64,000 nucleotides of DNA, from contig NZ_CANLWM010000004.1 of NCBI RefSeq assembly GCF_947494875.1, positions 1 through 64,000 on the forward strand, given 5' to 3'. The notes beneath the pieces are model-generated. The model was not told the DNA's origin, ran no database searches, and saw only the letters and a program-made list of their open reading frames with translations. Origin of the DNA: an uncultured Williamsia sp. (GTDB lineage Bacteria; Actinomycetota; Actinomycetes; Mycobacteriales; Mycobacteriaceae). Position 1 is the stretch's first letter; each line of letters starts with the position of its first letter. The position numbers were made by a program, and so were the translations under genes. Positions 17,397 to 26,906 of this stretch are shown piece by piece.

Positions 17397-18485
17397 ATGC
17401 CCCGCACCACGCCATCGGTCGCCGTCCGCGGCGGTTTCCGCCGGTCCGATCTGCGCCCGCTGTCGGCGATGGCCGTCGTGGTGGTGATGTTGCACGTCGT
17501 CGGGTTCGTCGGGCTGTTCGCGGTGGCGTCCGGGGATCATCGGCTGGCCGGTGGGGCGGCGTTCGGGGTCGGGCTCGGCATCACGGCGTACACGCTCGGC
17601 ATGCGACACGCGTTCGACGCCGACCACATCGCGGCCATCGACAACACCACGCGCAAGCTCGTCGTCGACGGTCGTCGTCCGCTGACCGTCGGCTTCTGGT
17701 TCTCCCTCGGGCATTCGACGGTGGTGTTCGGGCTCTGTCTCCTGCTCGCGGTCGGGGTGCGGTCGATCGCCCCGCAGATCGGGGACGAGTCGTCGACGCT
17801 GCAGACGGTCACCGGCATCGTCGGCACGAGCGTGTCCGGGGTCTTCCTCGTCGCCATCGGTTTGCTGAACCTCGTTGTGCTGCTGCGGATCCGGCAGATC
17901 GTCACCGATGTGCGCGGCGGTCGGTTCGACGAAGCCGAGCTCGACGCGCGACTCGAGGAGCGCGGAGCGATGAACCGGCTCGTCGGACGCTTCCTCCGCG
18001 CGATCCGCGCGCCCTGGCAGATGTACCCCGTCGGTCTGCTGTTCGGACTCGGATTCGACACCGCGACCGAGGTCTCGCTGTTGGTGCTCGCCGGGACGGC
18101 CGCGGTGAGTCTGCCCTGGTATGCGATCCTCACCCTCCCGGTGTTGTTCACCGCCGGGATGTCGTTGTTCGACAGTCTCGACGGCGCCGTCATGCACTAC
18201 GCCTACGGCTGGGCGCATCGCCGGCCCGCGCGGCGGTTGTTCTACAACGTGACCATCACGGCCCTGTCGGTGGCGGTCGCGCTGCTGATCGGCGGCATCG
18301 AGCTCATCGGGCTGCTCGCCGACAAGCTCGGGATCACGGCCGGTCCGATCGCCTGGATCGGCGGCATCGATCTCGAGTATGTCGGCTACGTCGTCGTCGG
18401 ACTGTTCGTCGCCAGTTGGGTTCTCGCGATGGCCATCTGGCACTTCGGCGACATCGAACGCCGCTGGACGCCCGACGCGGGCTGA
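17397..18485 (+). CDS. NiCoT-family nickel/cobalt permease
   Basis: The 362-residue membrane protein has about eight transmembrane helices and the diagnostic metal motif RHAFDADHIAAIDN (residues 70-83, the HX4DH signature). It also has LGHSTVVF and GLGFDTATEV, the two other conserved NiCoT motifs. It imports Ni2+ or Co2+ with high affinity. The ATG at 17397 follows GGAAG at suitable spacing; the longer frame upstream overlaps the divergent oxidoreductase start and is discarded. No urease or hydrogenase gene is in the window. Confidence 0.92.
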   Translation: MPRTTPSVAVRGGFRRSDLRPLSAMAVVVVMLHVVGFVGLFAVASGDHRLAGGAAFGVGLGITAYTLGMRHAFDADHIAAIDNTTRKLVVDGRRPLTVGFWFSLGHSTVVFGLCLLLAVGVRSIAPQIGDESSTLQTVTGIVGTSVSGVFLVAIGLLNLVVLLRIRQIVTDVRGGRFDEAELDARLEERGAMNRLVGRFLRAIRAPWQMYPVGLLFGLGFDTATEVSLLVLAGTAAVSLPWYAILTLPVLFTAGMSLFDSLDGAVMHYAYGWAHRRPARRLFYNVTITALSVAVALLIGGIELIGLLADKLGITAGPIAWIGGIDLEYVGYVVVGLFVASWVLAMAIWHFGDIERRWTPDAG

Positions 18486-18545
18486 TGCGACCACCGTCCG
18501 AAAACCAGGCGACGTCCTGGAACGAACGCCCTAGGGTGCTCGACC

Positions 18546-19160
18546 ATGAGGAGCACAGGCACCGTCCGCTCCTGGGACTTCGACGAGGGCCAGGGCATCA
18601 TCGATTCTCCCGACATCCCGGCTGGTCTGGTCGCGTCGTCGTGGGATGTGCGATGCGAAGCGGTCACCACGGATCCGGCGTCCGGCATGTCCGCCCTCGG
18701 GCTCGAGATCGGCGAAGAGGTCGATGTCATCTGGTCTCCCGCAGACACCGACGAGGAGGCTCCGCATGTGATCGCCGTGTGGCCCTCGCGGTGCCCCACG
18801 CCGGTGCTGCGGACGGGTGCGTTCAGCACCGCGCTGTGGACGAGCGCAACCCGCGATGACGGGGTCACCGTGATGCGCGAGGTCGATCCGAACAGCCTGC
18901 CCCCGGTTCCGCCACGGCCGCCTCTGCCCCGGACGACAGGTGTCGTGCGTGCGTGGCATCCCGAGGAAGGCTGGGGTGTCGTCGAGTCACCGGAGACCCC
19001 TGGTGGTGCATGGGTCCACTTCAGTGAGGTCCGCGGCGACGGGTACCGGTCATTGATTGACGGACAGCGCGTCGAGTTCGACTGGGAGGCGGCGCATCAG
19101 GACGGGTTCTCGTTCCGCGCGTCGGACGTCGAGGTGATCGCGACGCCCGACGCGGGCTGA
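18546..19160 (+). CDS. protein with two cold-shock-like domains
   Basis: The 204-residue protein contains two related segments. Residues 4-80 start TGTVRSWDFDEGQGIIDSP and are degenerate. Residues 130-198 start TGVVRAWHPEEGWGVVESP and continue to WVHFSEVRGDGYRSL. Both follow the cold-shock pattern (G-x-V-x-W-F/H...G-W/F-G). The second keeps more of the domain but replaces the aromatic RNP1 residues KGFGFI with EGWGVV. A nucleic-acid-binding role is therefore uncertain. The two halves suggest internal duplication. Confidence 0.7.
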   Translation: MRSTGTVRSWDFDEGQGIIDSPDIPAGLVASSWDVRCEAVTTDPASGMSALGLEIGEEVDVIWSPADTDEEAPHVIAVWPSRCPTPVLRTGAFSTALWTSATRDDGVTVMREVDPNSLPPVPPRPPLPRTTGVVRAWHPEEGWGVVESPETPGGAWVHFSEVRGDGYRSLIDGQRVEFDWEAAHQDGFSFRASDVEVIATPDAG

Positions 19161-19232
19161 TGCTGCTGAGATCTGCACCCAGACGGTCCACCATGGTCAT
19201 ATAGGCCACGGCGTCCGTTCTCGGTGCGGATC

Positions 19233-20669
19233 TCAGCCGCGGGCGACGTCCTCGGGGGCCACCCAGCCGCCGAAGACGGACTCGAGGTGCTGGGCGACGG
19301 CGATGGTGACGTGGTCGTTGCCGGGTTTCGCGGCCACCTGGACGCCGACGGGCAGTCCGCGGCGGTCGAAGCCGAGCGGCACCTCGGTGACCGCCATCCC
19401 GAGCATGTTGAACATCGCCGCACCACCGAAAAGCCATGGGCGCGCCAGGGTCCCGTGGTGCAGCGGCGCAGGCGCCGGCAGCGGTGGGTGCAGCATCACG
19501 CCGTCCCCGACGGCCGCGAAGACCTCGTCCCGCAGGTCGCGCGCGAACCGGTCGAGCAGGTCGCGGCCGGGCTTCGGGAGCAACTCGGGGATCCGGTCGC
19601 CGATCATCGCCAGGCGCAGCTGCAGGCTGTCCGCACGCAGCACCGCCGGGGTGAGGTGCCTTCCGGCGTCTGGAGACAGCGAGTCGAACAGGGACATGAC
19701 GGGCATCCCGGCGTGCCGTCGCAACTCCATGAGGTAGCTGCCGATCACCCGACGCATCGCCGGCATCGGCTGCCACGTCACGTCACTGCCGACATCGGCC
19801 AGTGCCCGCCCCGCCGCGTCCCGGGCGTCGCGAACCGCGCGGTTCATCGGGCGGACGAACGACGACTTCGTCGGGACGACGACGGTGAGTCCGCGGAGGT
19901 CGACGGAATCGACGTCACCGCAGCGGGTCCCGTCGTCGTCGGCGAGGATCCGCAGGAGAGGCATCAGGTCCTCGGCGCGACGGGCCATGGGGCCCAACGT
20001 CTCCAGTGTGTCGACCTCGGCCTCACCGGCCAGGGACGGGACGCTCTCGTTCGCCGGCACCAGACCGGGGGAGGGCTTGTGTCCGAAGACGCCGCAGTAG
20101 AAGGACGGGATGCGGATGGAACCGCCGGTGTCCCCGCCGATCCCGATCGGGCTGCCGCCGCTGCCGATCGCGGCGCCCTCACCACCCGACGACCCGCCGG
20201 AGACCCGGCGCTCGTCGTAGGGGTTGCACGTCCGACCGTGGACACTGTTGGTGCTCTCGATGCCGAGACACAGCTCGGCGGTGTTCGTGACGCCGAGGAC
20301 GATCGCCCCGGCCGCGCGGATGCGTTGCACGACGACGGCGTCCGTCCGGGCGACGATCCCGCGTCGACTCGCCATCCCCGCCGTGTGTGGCATGCCGACG
20401 ACGGGGATCGACTCCTTGACGGTGCACGGCACCCCGGCCAGCGGACCGCCGGGGGACTCGCCCGCCGCGATGCGGGCGTCGACGGCGTCGGCCTCGTCGA
20501 GGGCGTCGTCGTACCGGTCGGCGACGACGGAGGTCAACGTCGAGCGGGCGCGCAGGCGGTTCACGTGGAACTGCACGGCCTGCCGAGACGTGATCTCACC
20601 GACACGTATCGCCGCGGCGATCTCGGTGGCGGAGGCGTCCCGGATCCACACGTCGGACACCCCCGTCAC
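19233..20669 (-). CDS. amidase-signature family hydrolase
   Basis: The 478-residue enzyme has the Ser-cisSer-Lys triad of amidase-signature enzymes: the catalytic Lys in GVPCTVKES, SGGSSGGEGAAI, and the nucleophile Ser in GGDTGGSIRIPSFYCGVFG. It should hydrolyse a carboxylic amide in the cytoplasm. It lacks the extra domains of GatA and no gatBC genes are near, so it is a free-standing amidase with unknown substrate. It starts 16 bases after crp on the same strand and may be co-transcribed with it. Confidence 0.9.
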   Translation of the reverse strand: MTGVSDVWIRDASATEIAAAIRVGEITSRQAVQFHVNRLRARSTLTSVVADRYDDALDEADAVDARIAAGESPGGPLAGVPCTVKESIPVVGMPHTAGMASRRGIVARTDAVVVQRIRAAGAIVLGVTNTAELCLGIESTNSVHGRTCNPYDERRVSGGSSGGEGAAIGSGGSPIGIGGDTGGSIRIPSFYCGVFGHKPSPGLVPANESVPSLAGEAEVDTLETLGPMARRAEDLMPLLRILADDDGTRCGDVDSVDLRGLTVVVPTKSSFVRPMNRAVRDARDAAGRALADVGSDVTWQPMPAMRRVIGSYLMELRRHAGMPVMSLFDSLSPDAGRHLTPAVLRADSLQLRLAMIGDRIPELLPKPGRDLLDRFARDLRDEVFAAVGDGVMLHPPLPAPAPLHHGTLARPWLFGGAAMFNMLGMAVTEVPLGFDRRGLPVGVQVAAKPGNDHVTIAVAQHLESVFGGWVAPEDVARG

Positions 20670-20685
20670 CCGGTCCGACGCGGCG

Positions 20686-21375
20686 TCAGCGGGCGCGACG
20701 CGCCAGACGCTCGGAGTCGGCGATGAGGACGCTCTTGCCCTCGAGCCGCAGCCACCCGCGCTGCGCGAAGTCCGCCAGTGCCTTGTTCACGGTCTCGCGG
20801 GACGCGCCCACCAGCTGGGCGATCTCCTCCTGCGTCAGGTCGTGCGTGACGCGGAGGGCGCCCGCCTCCTGCGTGCCGAAACGCTGCGCGAGCTGAAGCA
20901 ACTGCTTGGCGACGCGACCCGGGACGTCGGTGAAGATGAGGTCGGCGAGGTTGTTGTTGGTGCGGCGCAGACGACGGGCCAGGACGCGCAGCAACTGCTC
21001 GGCGATCTCGGGGCGGTCGGCGATCCACGCCCGGAGGGCGTCGCGGTCCATCGACACGGTGCGCACCTCGGTGACCGTCGTCGCCGACGACGTCCGGGGA
21101 CCGGGGTCGAAGATCGAGAGCTCACCGAACATGTCGGACGGCCCCATGATCGTCAGCAGGTTCTCGCGACCGTCGGCCGAGCGACGTCCGACCTTCACCT
21201 TGCCGCTGAGGATGATGTAGAGCCGGTCACCTGGCTCGCCCTCGTTGAAGATGACGTGGCCGCGCGGGAAGTCGACGGGCTGCAGCTGCTTGGTGAGCGC
21301 GGCCACCGCACTGGGCTCGACCCCTTGGAAGATGCCGGCCCTGGCGAGTACTTCCTCCACGTACGTCCCTTTCAT
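20686..21375 (-). CDS. crp: cAMP receptor protein-family regulator Crp
   Basis: The 229-residue protein is almost identical in sequence pattern to the mycobacterial Rv3676 regulator. It has an N-terminal cyclic-nucleotide domain with [16 protein letters not shown] (about 83-98, the phosphate-binding cassette) and a C-terminal winged helix with [20 protein letters not shown]. It is a global cAMP-responsive activator/repressor. Start ATG 21375 gives five extra residues compared with the mycobacterial start. The 130-base upstream gap contains AGTG-N10-CACT at 21418-21435, a possible autoregulatory site that is weak by eye. Confidence 0.95.
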   Translation of the reverse strand: MKGTYVEEVLARAGIFQGVEPSAVAALTKQLQPVDFPRGHVIFNEGEPGDRLYIILSGKVKVGRRSADGRENLLTIMGPSDMFGELSIFDPGPRTSSATTVTEVRTVSMDRDALRAWIADRPEIAEQLLRVLARRLRRTNNNLADLIFTDVPGRVAKQLLQLAQRFGTQEAGALRVTHDLTQEEIAQLVGASRETVNKALADFAQRGWLRLEGKSVLIADSERLARRAR

Positions 21376-21505
21376 CGCATTCGGCGGCGGTGTCGTCGCA
21401 CGACGGTCACCGCGAAGTGTTGACTGTGTCACTCGCGGGCATCTGAAGTCTACGACCAAACAGCCCGGGGAGGCGGTGAACCCCGACGCGCCGGGTGTGT
21501 GGCGG

Positions 21506-21781
21506 TCAGCCCGCGCGGTGTACCGGGACCTCGACGGCATGCCCGAAGGCCGACGGCACATCGAACTCGATGGTGTCGCGGCGACCCGCCAGGTCGTCGT
21601 CGGAGGGCGTGGGGAGGATGTCGGGCGCGGTGGCCCCGGCGAGGAAGTCGTCGACCTCCTCACGGTGCACGCTGTGCTGGTCGACCTCGTTCTCCATGCG
21701 TTCCATGGCGAGGGCGAACAGCATGAGCACTGCCGGGAAGAGCAGTACGGCCAGTCCGTGCATGGCTTGCAGTAAACACAT
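21506..21781 (-). CDS. small membrane protein upstream of crp (Rv3675-like)
   Basis: The 91-residue protein has one N-terminal transmembrane helix ([21 protein letters not shown]) and an acidic C-terminal tail with several aspartates. A single-pass protein encoded directly before crp on the same strand is also found in M. tuberculosis. Two ATGs (21781 and 21763) are possible; both keep the helix. The longer ORF overlaps the divergent nth gene and is not credible. Its function is unknown. Confidence 0.65.
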   Translation of the reverse strand: MCLLQAMHGLAVLLFPAVLMLFALAMERMENEVDQHSVHREEVDDFLAGATAPDILPTPSDDDLAGRRDTIEFDVPSAFGHAVEVPVHRAG

Positions 21782-21884
21782 CGCAGGTCTCGGCGAGGCA
21801 ACGAAAACGGCCTCCGGAACACAAGTGTTACCTCCGGCGCCGCACCTGAAGTCCCCTTCAGGCGCCCTCAGTAGTCTGGTCGCC

Positions 21885-22682
21885 GTGAACGAGCCGGACA
21901 GCGCACCCTCCGCGCCCGCGCGCAGGCCGGCCTCCCGGCGCCGCACCGCAGCCGAGAAGGGCACCGAGACCCGGACCGGGCTGGTGCGTCGCGCACGTCG
22001 GATGGATCGCACCCTGCAGGTCGCGTTCCCCCATGTCTACTGCGAACTCGACTTCACGACGCCGCTGGAACTGTCGGTCGCGACGATCCTGTCCGCGCAG
22101 TGCACCGATGTTCGGGTCAACATGGTGACGCCGGCGCTCTTCGCGCGGTATCCCGATGCGCAGGCCTATGCGTCGGCCGACCGGACGGAGCTCGAGGAGT
22201 ACATCCGCAGCACCGGCTTCTATCGCAACAAGGCCACGTCGATCATGGGGCTCGCGCAGGCGCTGCTCGAGCGGTTCGACGGTGAGGTGCCGGGTCGGCT
22301 CGAGGACCTGGTGACCCTGCCCGGGTTCGGTCGCAAGACGGCCAACGTGGTCCTCGGCAACGCGTTCGGCGTCCCGGGGATCACCGTCGACACCCACTTC
22401 GGCCGTCTCGTGCGCCGCTGGCGGTGGACCGAGGAGACAGACCCGGTGAAGGTGGAGCACGCCGTCGGCGAGCTCATCGAGCGACAGCACTGGACCGACC
22501 TGTCCCACCGGGTGATCTTCCACGGCCGACGTGTCTGCCACGCGAAGAAGCCCGCCTGCGGCGTGTGCGTGCTGGCCGCCGACTGCCCGTCGTTCGGCGA
22601 GGGGCCGACCGACCCGCAGGTCGCGGCAGCACTGGTCAAGGGTCCCGAGACCGAGCACCTGCTCGCGCTGGCCGGGGTGTGA
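21885..22682 (+). CDS. nth: endonuclease III (DNA glycosylase/AP lyase)
   Basis: The 265-residue enzyme removes oxidised pyrimidines and nicks abasic sites in base-excision repair. It shows the helix-hairpin-helix [13 protein letters not shown] with the catalytic Lys, the catalytic Asp in VDTHFGRL, and the 4Fe-4S cluster motif [17 protein letters not shown] (C-x6-C-x2-C-x5-C). An N-terminal extension of about 30 Arg/Ala-rich residues is common in actinobacteria. It begins with GTG at 21885. It heads a four-gene operon with 4-bp overlaps throughout. Confidence 0.95.
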   Translation: MNEPDSAPSAPARRPASRRRTAAEKGTETRTGLVRRARRMDRTLQVAFPHVYCELDFTTPLELSVATILSAQCTDVRVNMVTPALFARYPDAQAYASADRTELEEYIRSTGFYRNKATSIMGLAQALLERFDGEVPGRLEDLVTLPGFGRKTANVVLGNAFGVPGITVDTHFGRLVRRWRWTEETDPVKVEHAVGELIERQHWTDLSHRVIFHGRRVCHAKKPACGVCVLAADCPSFGEGPTDPQVAAALVKGPETEHLLALAGV

Positions 22683-23377
22683 CGCCGGTGTCCTCACGTC
22701 TGTCGCGGATCCCCGCGTCGGCTCGCTGGTCGGTGGTCCTGCTCGTCGTGGTCGTCGCGCTCATCGTCGCCATCTGGCCGCGCGGTGGGGGCGGCAGTTC
22801 CCTCGACGCGGGCGGGACGGCCCAGAGCGCCGGGCCGATCCCCGGCGCGACGGCGTCGGTGAGCCCCGACGACCTCTCCGCCGCACGGTCACGCGCCGCC
22901 CTCGCGCCGTGCCCCGTCGGCACCGGTGCGGCGCCCGCCTCGTCGGTGCTGCGCGGCGTCACCGTGCCGTGCCTCGGTGCGCCCGGCGAGGTCGATCTCG
23001 GCGCCGCGACCGCGGGCAAGCCGATGCTGGTGAACTTCTGGGCCCCGTGGTGCCTGCCGTGCCGTCGTGAGCTGCCGACCATCGAGGCCTTCGCGCAGCG
23101 CGCCGGATCGTCGATGACCGTCCTCGCGGTGCAGGCGAAAGAGGGATCGGAGAACCCGGTGCTGGCCCTGGCGCTGCTCAGCGAGATCGACGTCCGCCTG
23201 CCGTCCGTCGTCGACTCGAACGCCCGCGTCGCCGCGGCCCTGGGCATCCCCCGGGTGTTCCCGGTGTCGGTGCTCGTCCGTGCCGACGGGACCGTCGCGA
23301 AGGTCCTCCCGACGGTGTTCGAGGGCGAGCAGGACGTCGCCGACGCCGTCGCCCGCGACCTCGGCGTACGCGTGTGA
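22679..23377 (+). CDS. membrane-anchored TlpA/ResA-like thioredoxin
   Basis: The 232-residue protein has an N-terminal membrane anchor ([17 protein letters not shown]) and a linker with paired cysteines (APCPVG and TVPCLGAP). A thioredoxin domain follows with the active site [13 protein letters not shown] and the cis-Pro segment [12 protein letters not shown]. It should act outside the membrane as a disulfide reductase or oxidase. The GTG at 22679 overlaps the nth stop (GTGA). It corresponds in position to Rv3673c. Confidence 0.88.
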   Translation: MTPVSSRLSRIPASARWSVVLLVVVVALIVAIWPRGGGGSSLDAGGTAQSAGPIPGATASVSPDDLSAARSRAALAPCPVGTGAAPASSVLRGVTVPCLGAPGEVDLGAATAGKPMLVNFWAPWCLPCRRELPTIEAFAQRAGSSMTVLAVQAKEGSENPVLALALLSEIDVRLPSVVDSNARVAAALGIPRVFPVSVLVRADGTVAKVLPTVFEGEQDVADAVARDLGVRV

Positions 23378-24147
23378 GCGGCCCGTCGACGCCTGACGCG
23401 TCGGTCGGCGGCGCCGGGGACACCCCGGGCCCACTCGTTCCCCTCGACACCATTCCGCCCTGGCTCCGATCGCTCGCGGCCGACGTCGACGCGGTGACGT
23501 CGGCGGTCGAGAACCGCGGCGGCGACCGCACCCGCTTCCTGGCCGCCCTCAAGCCGAACCGTCGGGCCGCGGCGGTGCTGATCGCGATGACCGGGTCGTT
23601 CGGGGCGGACTCGACGCCGCCCGACGACGCCGCCGTCCTGCTCACCCAGCGCGCCAACACGCTGCGCAACCACGCCGGACAGGTCGCGTTCCCCGGCGGC
23701 GCGCGCGACCCCGGCGACGACTGGCCCATCGGTACAGCGTTGAGGGAGGCCACAGAGGAGACCGGACTCGTCGCGACCGACGTGACCCCGGTGGCGCGAC
23801 TGCGGTCGTTCCCGGTCCCACCGTCCGGGTTCGACGTCATCCCCGTGGTGGCGTGGTCGCCGCATCCGACACCGGTCCGCGTCGTCGACACCGCCGAGAC
23901 TGCCCGGGTGGTCCGGGTGCCGATCCGCGACCTCCTCGACCCCGACCACCGGTTCCAGGTGCAGCGCTCGGTGATGGGCGGTCGCGTCTACCGCGGCCCG
24001 GCGTTCGCGGTCGAGGGGATGCTCGTCTGGGGCTTCACCGGCGGACTGCTCGCCGCACTCTTCGACGCCGCCGGCTGGACCAGACCCTGGGACCTCGACG
24101 ACATCCGTGAACTCAACGACGAATTGACGAAGGTGGGACAACGATGA
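23374..24147 (+). CDS. NUDIX hydrolase, CoA-pyrophosphatase type
   Basis: The 257-residue protein has the NUDIX box GGARDPGD...TALREATEETGL preceded by NHAGQVAFPGG, the UPF0035-type signature of CoA/acyl-CoA diphosphatases. Its N-terminal 40 residues are an extension. It likely cleaves CoA or nucleoside-diphosphate derivatives using Mg2+. The GTG at 23374 overlaps the thioredoxin gene stop by four bases, and its own stop overlaps marP. Confidence 0.88.
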   Translation: MSGPSTPDASVGGAGDTPGPLVPLDTIPPWLRSLAADVDAVTSAVENRGGDRTRFLAALKPNRRAAAVLIAMTGSFGADSTPPDDAAVLLTQRANTLRNHAGQVAFPGGARDPGDDWPIGTALREATEETGLVATDVTPVARLRSFPVPPSGFDVIPVVAWSPHPTPVRVVDTAETARVVRVPIRDLLDPDHRFQVQRSVMGGRVYRGPAFAVEGMLVWGFTGGLLAALFDAAGWTRPWDLDDIRELNDELTKVGQR

Positions 24148-25340
24148 GCGGCTCCACCTGGGTCGACATCGTCGTCGTGGTGATCGCGCTGCTGGCCGCG
24201 GGTTCGGGTTACCGACAGGGCGCGGTCGCGTCCGCGCTGGCGTTCGTCGGTGTGCTGCTCGGCGCGGTCGCGGGGATCATGTTGGCGCCCACGGTGATCG
24301 GTGAGATCGACGACCGTCGGTGGCGGCTCCTCGTGGGTGTCGCGTTGCTCGTCGCGCTGGTGCTGATCGGCGAGGCCGCGGGCATGGTGCTCGGCCGCGC
24401 CGCGCGCAGCGTCATCCGCTCGGTCGGAGTCCGACGCGTGGACAGCGTGATCGGGTCGGTCCTGCAGGCCGTCGCCGTGCTCATCGCGGCGTGGCTGCTG
24501 GCCATCCCGGTGAGCAGCTCGGCCGAACCGACCATCGCGTCGGCGGTCCGCGGCTCGCAGGTGCTCGGCGGTGTCGACGACGTCGCACCGCAGTGGCTGC
24601 GCGACCTGCCGAGCGACTTCAGCGCACTGCTCGACGACTCCGGCCTGCCGCAGGTCATCGGTCCGTTCGGGCGCACGCCGATCGTCTCGGTCGACCCGCC
24701 CGACCAGGGTCTCACCGCGCTGCCCGTCGTGTCGTCCGTGCGGCCGAGCGTCGTCAAGATCGAGGGCGTCGCACCCAGCTGCAACCAGGCGCTCGAGGGG
24801 AGCGGGTTCGTCGTGTCCCCCGAACGGGTCATGACCAACGCCCACGTCGTCGCGGGGACCCGCACGCTGCGCGTCGAGTCGAACGACGGCACCCTCGACG
24901 CGACGGTCGTGTTGTTCGACCCCTCCACCGACATCGCGATCCTCGACGTCCCGGGTCTCACCGCGCCGGCGTTGCAGTTCGTCGACCGCCCCGCGTCGAC
25001 CGGCGACGACGCGATCGCGCTGGGTTACCCGGAGGCCGGTCCGTTCACCGCCAGCCCCGAGCGGATCCGTGAGGTGGTCGACCTGTCGGGACCCGACATC
25101 TACCGCGAGAGCCAGGTCCGCCGGGAGGTCTACACGGTGCGAGGGTCCATCCGCCAGGGCAACTCGGGTGGTCCGCTGATCGACACGGACGGGCGGGTTC
25201 TGGGCGTGGTGTTCGGCGCCGCCGAGGACACCACCAGCGAGACCGGGTTCGTCCTCACCGCCAAGCAGGTCTCCGACGACCTCGCCCGCTCGGAGAATCT
25301 CACCGAGGCCGTCGACACGCAGTCCTGCGTCCACGGCTGA
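24144..25340 (+). CDS. marP: acid-resistance periplasmic serine protease MarP
   Basis: The 398-residue protein has four N-terminal transmembrane helices (about 8-125, CvpA-like) and an extracytoplasmic trypsin-like protease domain. The catalytic triad is His234 (TNAHVVAG), Asp263 (STDIAIL) and Ser341 (GNSGGPL). Cys213 and Cys395 are placed as in the regulatory disulfide of mycobacterial MarP. In M. tuberculosis it is required for survival at acid pH. The ATG at 24144 overlaps the NUDIX stop (ATGA). It ends 21 bases before the convergent hydrolase gene. Confidence 0.95.
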   Translation: MSGSTWVDIVVVVIALLAAGSGYRQGAVASALAFVGVLLGAVAGIMLAPTVIGEIDDRRWRLLVGVALLVALVLIGEAAGMVLGRAARSVIRSVGVRRVDSVIGSVLQAVAVLIAAWLLAIPVSSSAEPTIASAVRGSQVLGGVDDVAPQWLRDLPSDFSALLDDSGLPQVIGPFGRTPIVSVDPPDQGLTALPVVSSVRPSVVKIEGVAPSCNQALEGSGFVVSPERVMTNAHVVAGTRTLRVESNDGTLDATVVLFDPSTDIAILDVPGLTAPALQFVDRPASTGDDAIALGYPEAGPFTASPERIREVVDLSGPDIYRESQVRREVYTVRGSIRQGNSGGPLIDTDGRVLGVVFGAAEDTTSETGFVLTAKQVSDDLARSENLTEAVDTQSCVHG

Positions 25341-25361
25341 CGGCCGGGACGTCGGCGGGGC

Positions 25362-26300
25362 TCAGCGGTCGACGGAGTCGAGGTGGTCGACGAGGAGCTC
25401 CGAGGTGTGCGCGGGGTTTTCCTGGTGGGCGTAGTGGGCGGCGTCGGGGATCTCGGTGTAGGTCAGCCGAGACGCGTAGTACCGCGCCGCGGCGACCGCG
25501 TCGGCCCGGATGTAGTCGTCGTCGTGCCCGCGCAGGGCCAGCACGGGGACCGTCAGGCGACGGTTCATCAGGCGCATGAACGTCGCCCCGTCGCGACGGA
25601 ACTGTGAGCGGAACGCCCACCGGCGGTACTCCAGCGAGCAGTGCGCCGCGCCGGGGATCTGGATGGCGGATCGGTTGCGCCGCACCACCTCCACGAACTC
25701 CGGGGTCTGCTGCCAGGCCGCCGTCGACCGTTCCATGAACATGCGGGCGATGAACGCGCCGTCGTCGCGGGTGAGTGTCTTCTCGGCCCGCCGCGGCAGC
25801 TGGTTGCCGAGGAAGTCGGCGAGGAACGCACTGCGCTGGGCGCCGTCGCGCAGGACGGCCCGCCGCAGCGCCCGCGGGTGCGGGGAGGCGAGGGTCGCGA
25901 TCGAGTCGACCGCGCGGGGGTGCAGCGTCGCCGTCGCCCAGCAGACGAGACCACCGTCGGCGTGGCCGACCAGCGACGCGTGCGTGTGCCCGAGCGAGCG
26001 GATCAGCGCGTTGGTGTCGCCGGCGAGGGTCCACCCGTCGTACCCGCGCGGGGGCTTGTCGCTGTCGCCGTATCCGCGCAGGTCGATCGCCACGGCGCGG
26101 TACCCCGCGGCGTCGAGAGCGGCCAGTTGGTGACGCCAGCTCCACCAGAACTCGCCGAAGCCGTGCAGCAGCAGGACGAGCGGACGGTCCAGGCGCGACG
26201 GGCCACGTTCGACGGCGTGGAACCGGATGCCGTTGGCGCGGACGTCGAGATCGATCCAGGGTCCCTCGATCCGTGCGGTCGACGGGTCGGGAGCGGCCAT
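25362..26300 (-). CDS. alpha/beta-hydrolase, epoxide-hydrolase-like (EphE-type)
   Basis: The 312-residue protein has the alpha/beta-hydrolase pattern: HGFGEFWWSW (oxyanion region), DLRGYGDSDKP (46% of epoxide hydrolases share this form), a nucleophile elbow at 112-117, GHDDDYI as acid region and AAHYAHQENP with the base His. The elbow reads GHADGG, so the position of the nucleophile in GHDWGG enzymes holds Ala114, with Asp115 one residue later. Either the Asp is shifted or the protein is not a canonical epoxide hydrolase. Position beside marP and the holin-like gene matches Rv3670. Confidence 0.82.
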   Translation of the reverse strand: MAAPDPSTARIEGPWIDLDVRANGIRFHAVERGPSRLDRPLVLLLHGFGEFWWSWRHQLAALDAAGYRAVAIDLRGYGDSDKPPRGYDGWTLAGDTNALIRSLGHTHASLVGHADGGLVCWATATLHPRAVDSIATLASPHPRALRRAVLRDGAQRSAFLADFLGNQLPRRAEKTLTRDDGAFIARMFMERSTAAWQQTPEFVEVVRRNRSAIQIPGAAHCSLEYRRWAFRSQFRRDGATFMRLMNRRLTVPVLALRGHDDDYIRADAVAAARYYASRLTYTEIPDAAHYAHQENPAHTSELLVDHLDSVDR

Positions 26301-26347
26301 GGGCGCGGGGTCGGGCGGGCGTTCGGTGTCAGCGACTGCTCGTCACG

Positions 26348-26848
26348 TCACCGACGCGGCGCGACACCGGTCCCTCCGGGCAGGTCGACCGGGGCGCCCT
26401 TGCCCGAGCCGGGGACCACCGACGGGACGGCCTTCACGGTCTCGATCGTCTTCTTCGGGCCGCGGACGCGCTTGAAGATGATCCACCCGGCGATCGCCGC
26501 GATGACCGTGACGACCACGAGGATGCCGAACACGATCGCGAACGCGGCCCAGCGGGGCAGCCACACGTCGAGGAGCTCGGCGAGGAAGAAGAAGAAGAAA
26601 ATGCTCGAGTAGAGTGCGATCACCGCGGCGACGATGAACAGACCTGCACCGATGGCGGCCTTCTTGGCCTCGCCGACGATCTCGGCCTTCGCCAGCTCCA
26701 CCTCGGCGCGGACGAGCGTCGACATGTGCGACGTCGCGTCCTTGACCAGTCCGCCGATCGACTGCGTCGTGGGATCGTGCGGATCGGTCAACGGGATGGA
26801 GGAGACGGCTCTGTCGCCGGCAATCGGGGCACGGTCGTCCAGGCTCAC
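26348..26848 (-). CDS. phage-holin-family/DUF1469-like membrane protein (Rv3669-like)
   Basis: The 166-residue protein has an amphipathic N-terminal region (GGLVKDATSHMSTLVRAEVELAKAE) and two adjacent transmembrane helices (GAGLFIVAAVIALYSSIFFF and AAFAIVFGILVVVTVIAAIA). A basic tail follows. This layout defines the actinobacterial holin-like family; the label is by similarity, not proven lysis. It is encoded 47 bases upstream of the EphE-like gene on the same strand. Start ATG 26848. Confidence 0.8.
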   Translation of the reverse strand: MSLDDRAPIAGDRAVSSIPLTDPHDPTTQSIGGLVKDATSHMSTLVRAEVELAKAEIVGEAKKAAIGAGLFIVAAVIALYSSIFFFFFLAELLDVWLPRWAAFAIVFGILVVVTVIAAIAGWIIFKRVRGPKKTIETVKAVPSVVPGSGKGAPVDLPGGTGVAPRR

Positions 26849-26906
26849 TGGGATCCCTTCATCGAGGTCGTTCGTCGGCGGACGGCGAACCGCCTGCGCT
26901 GCGGTC

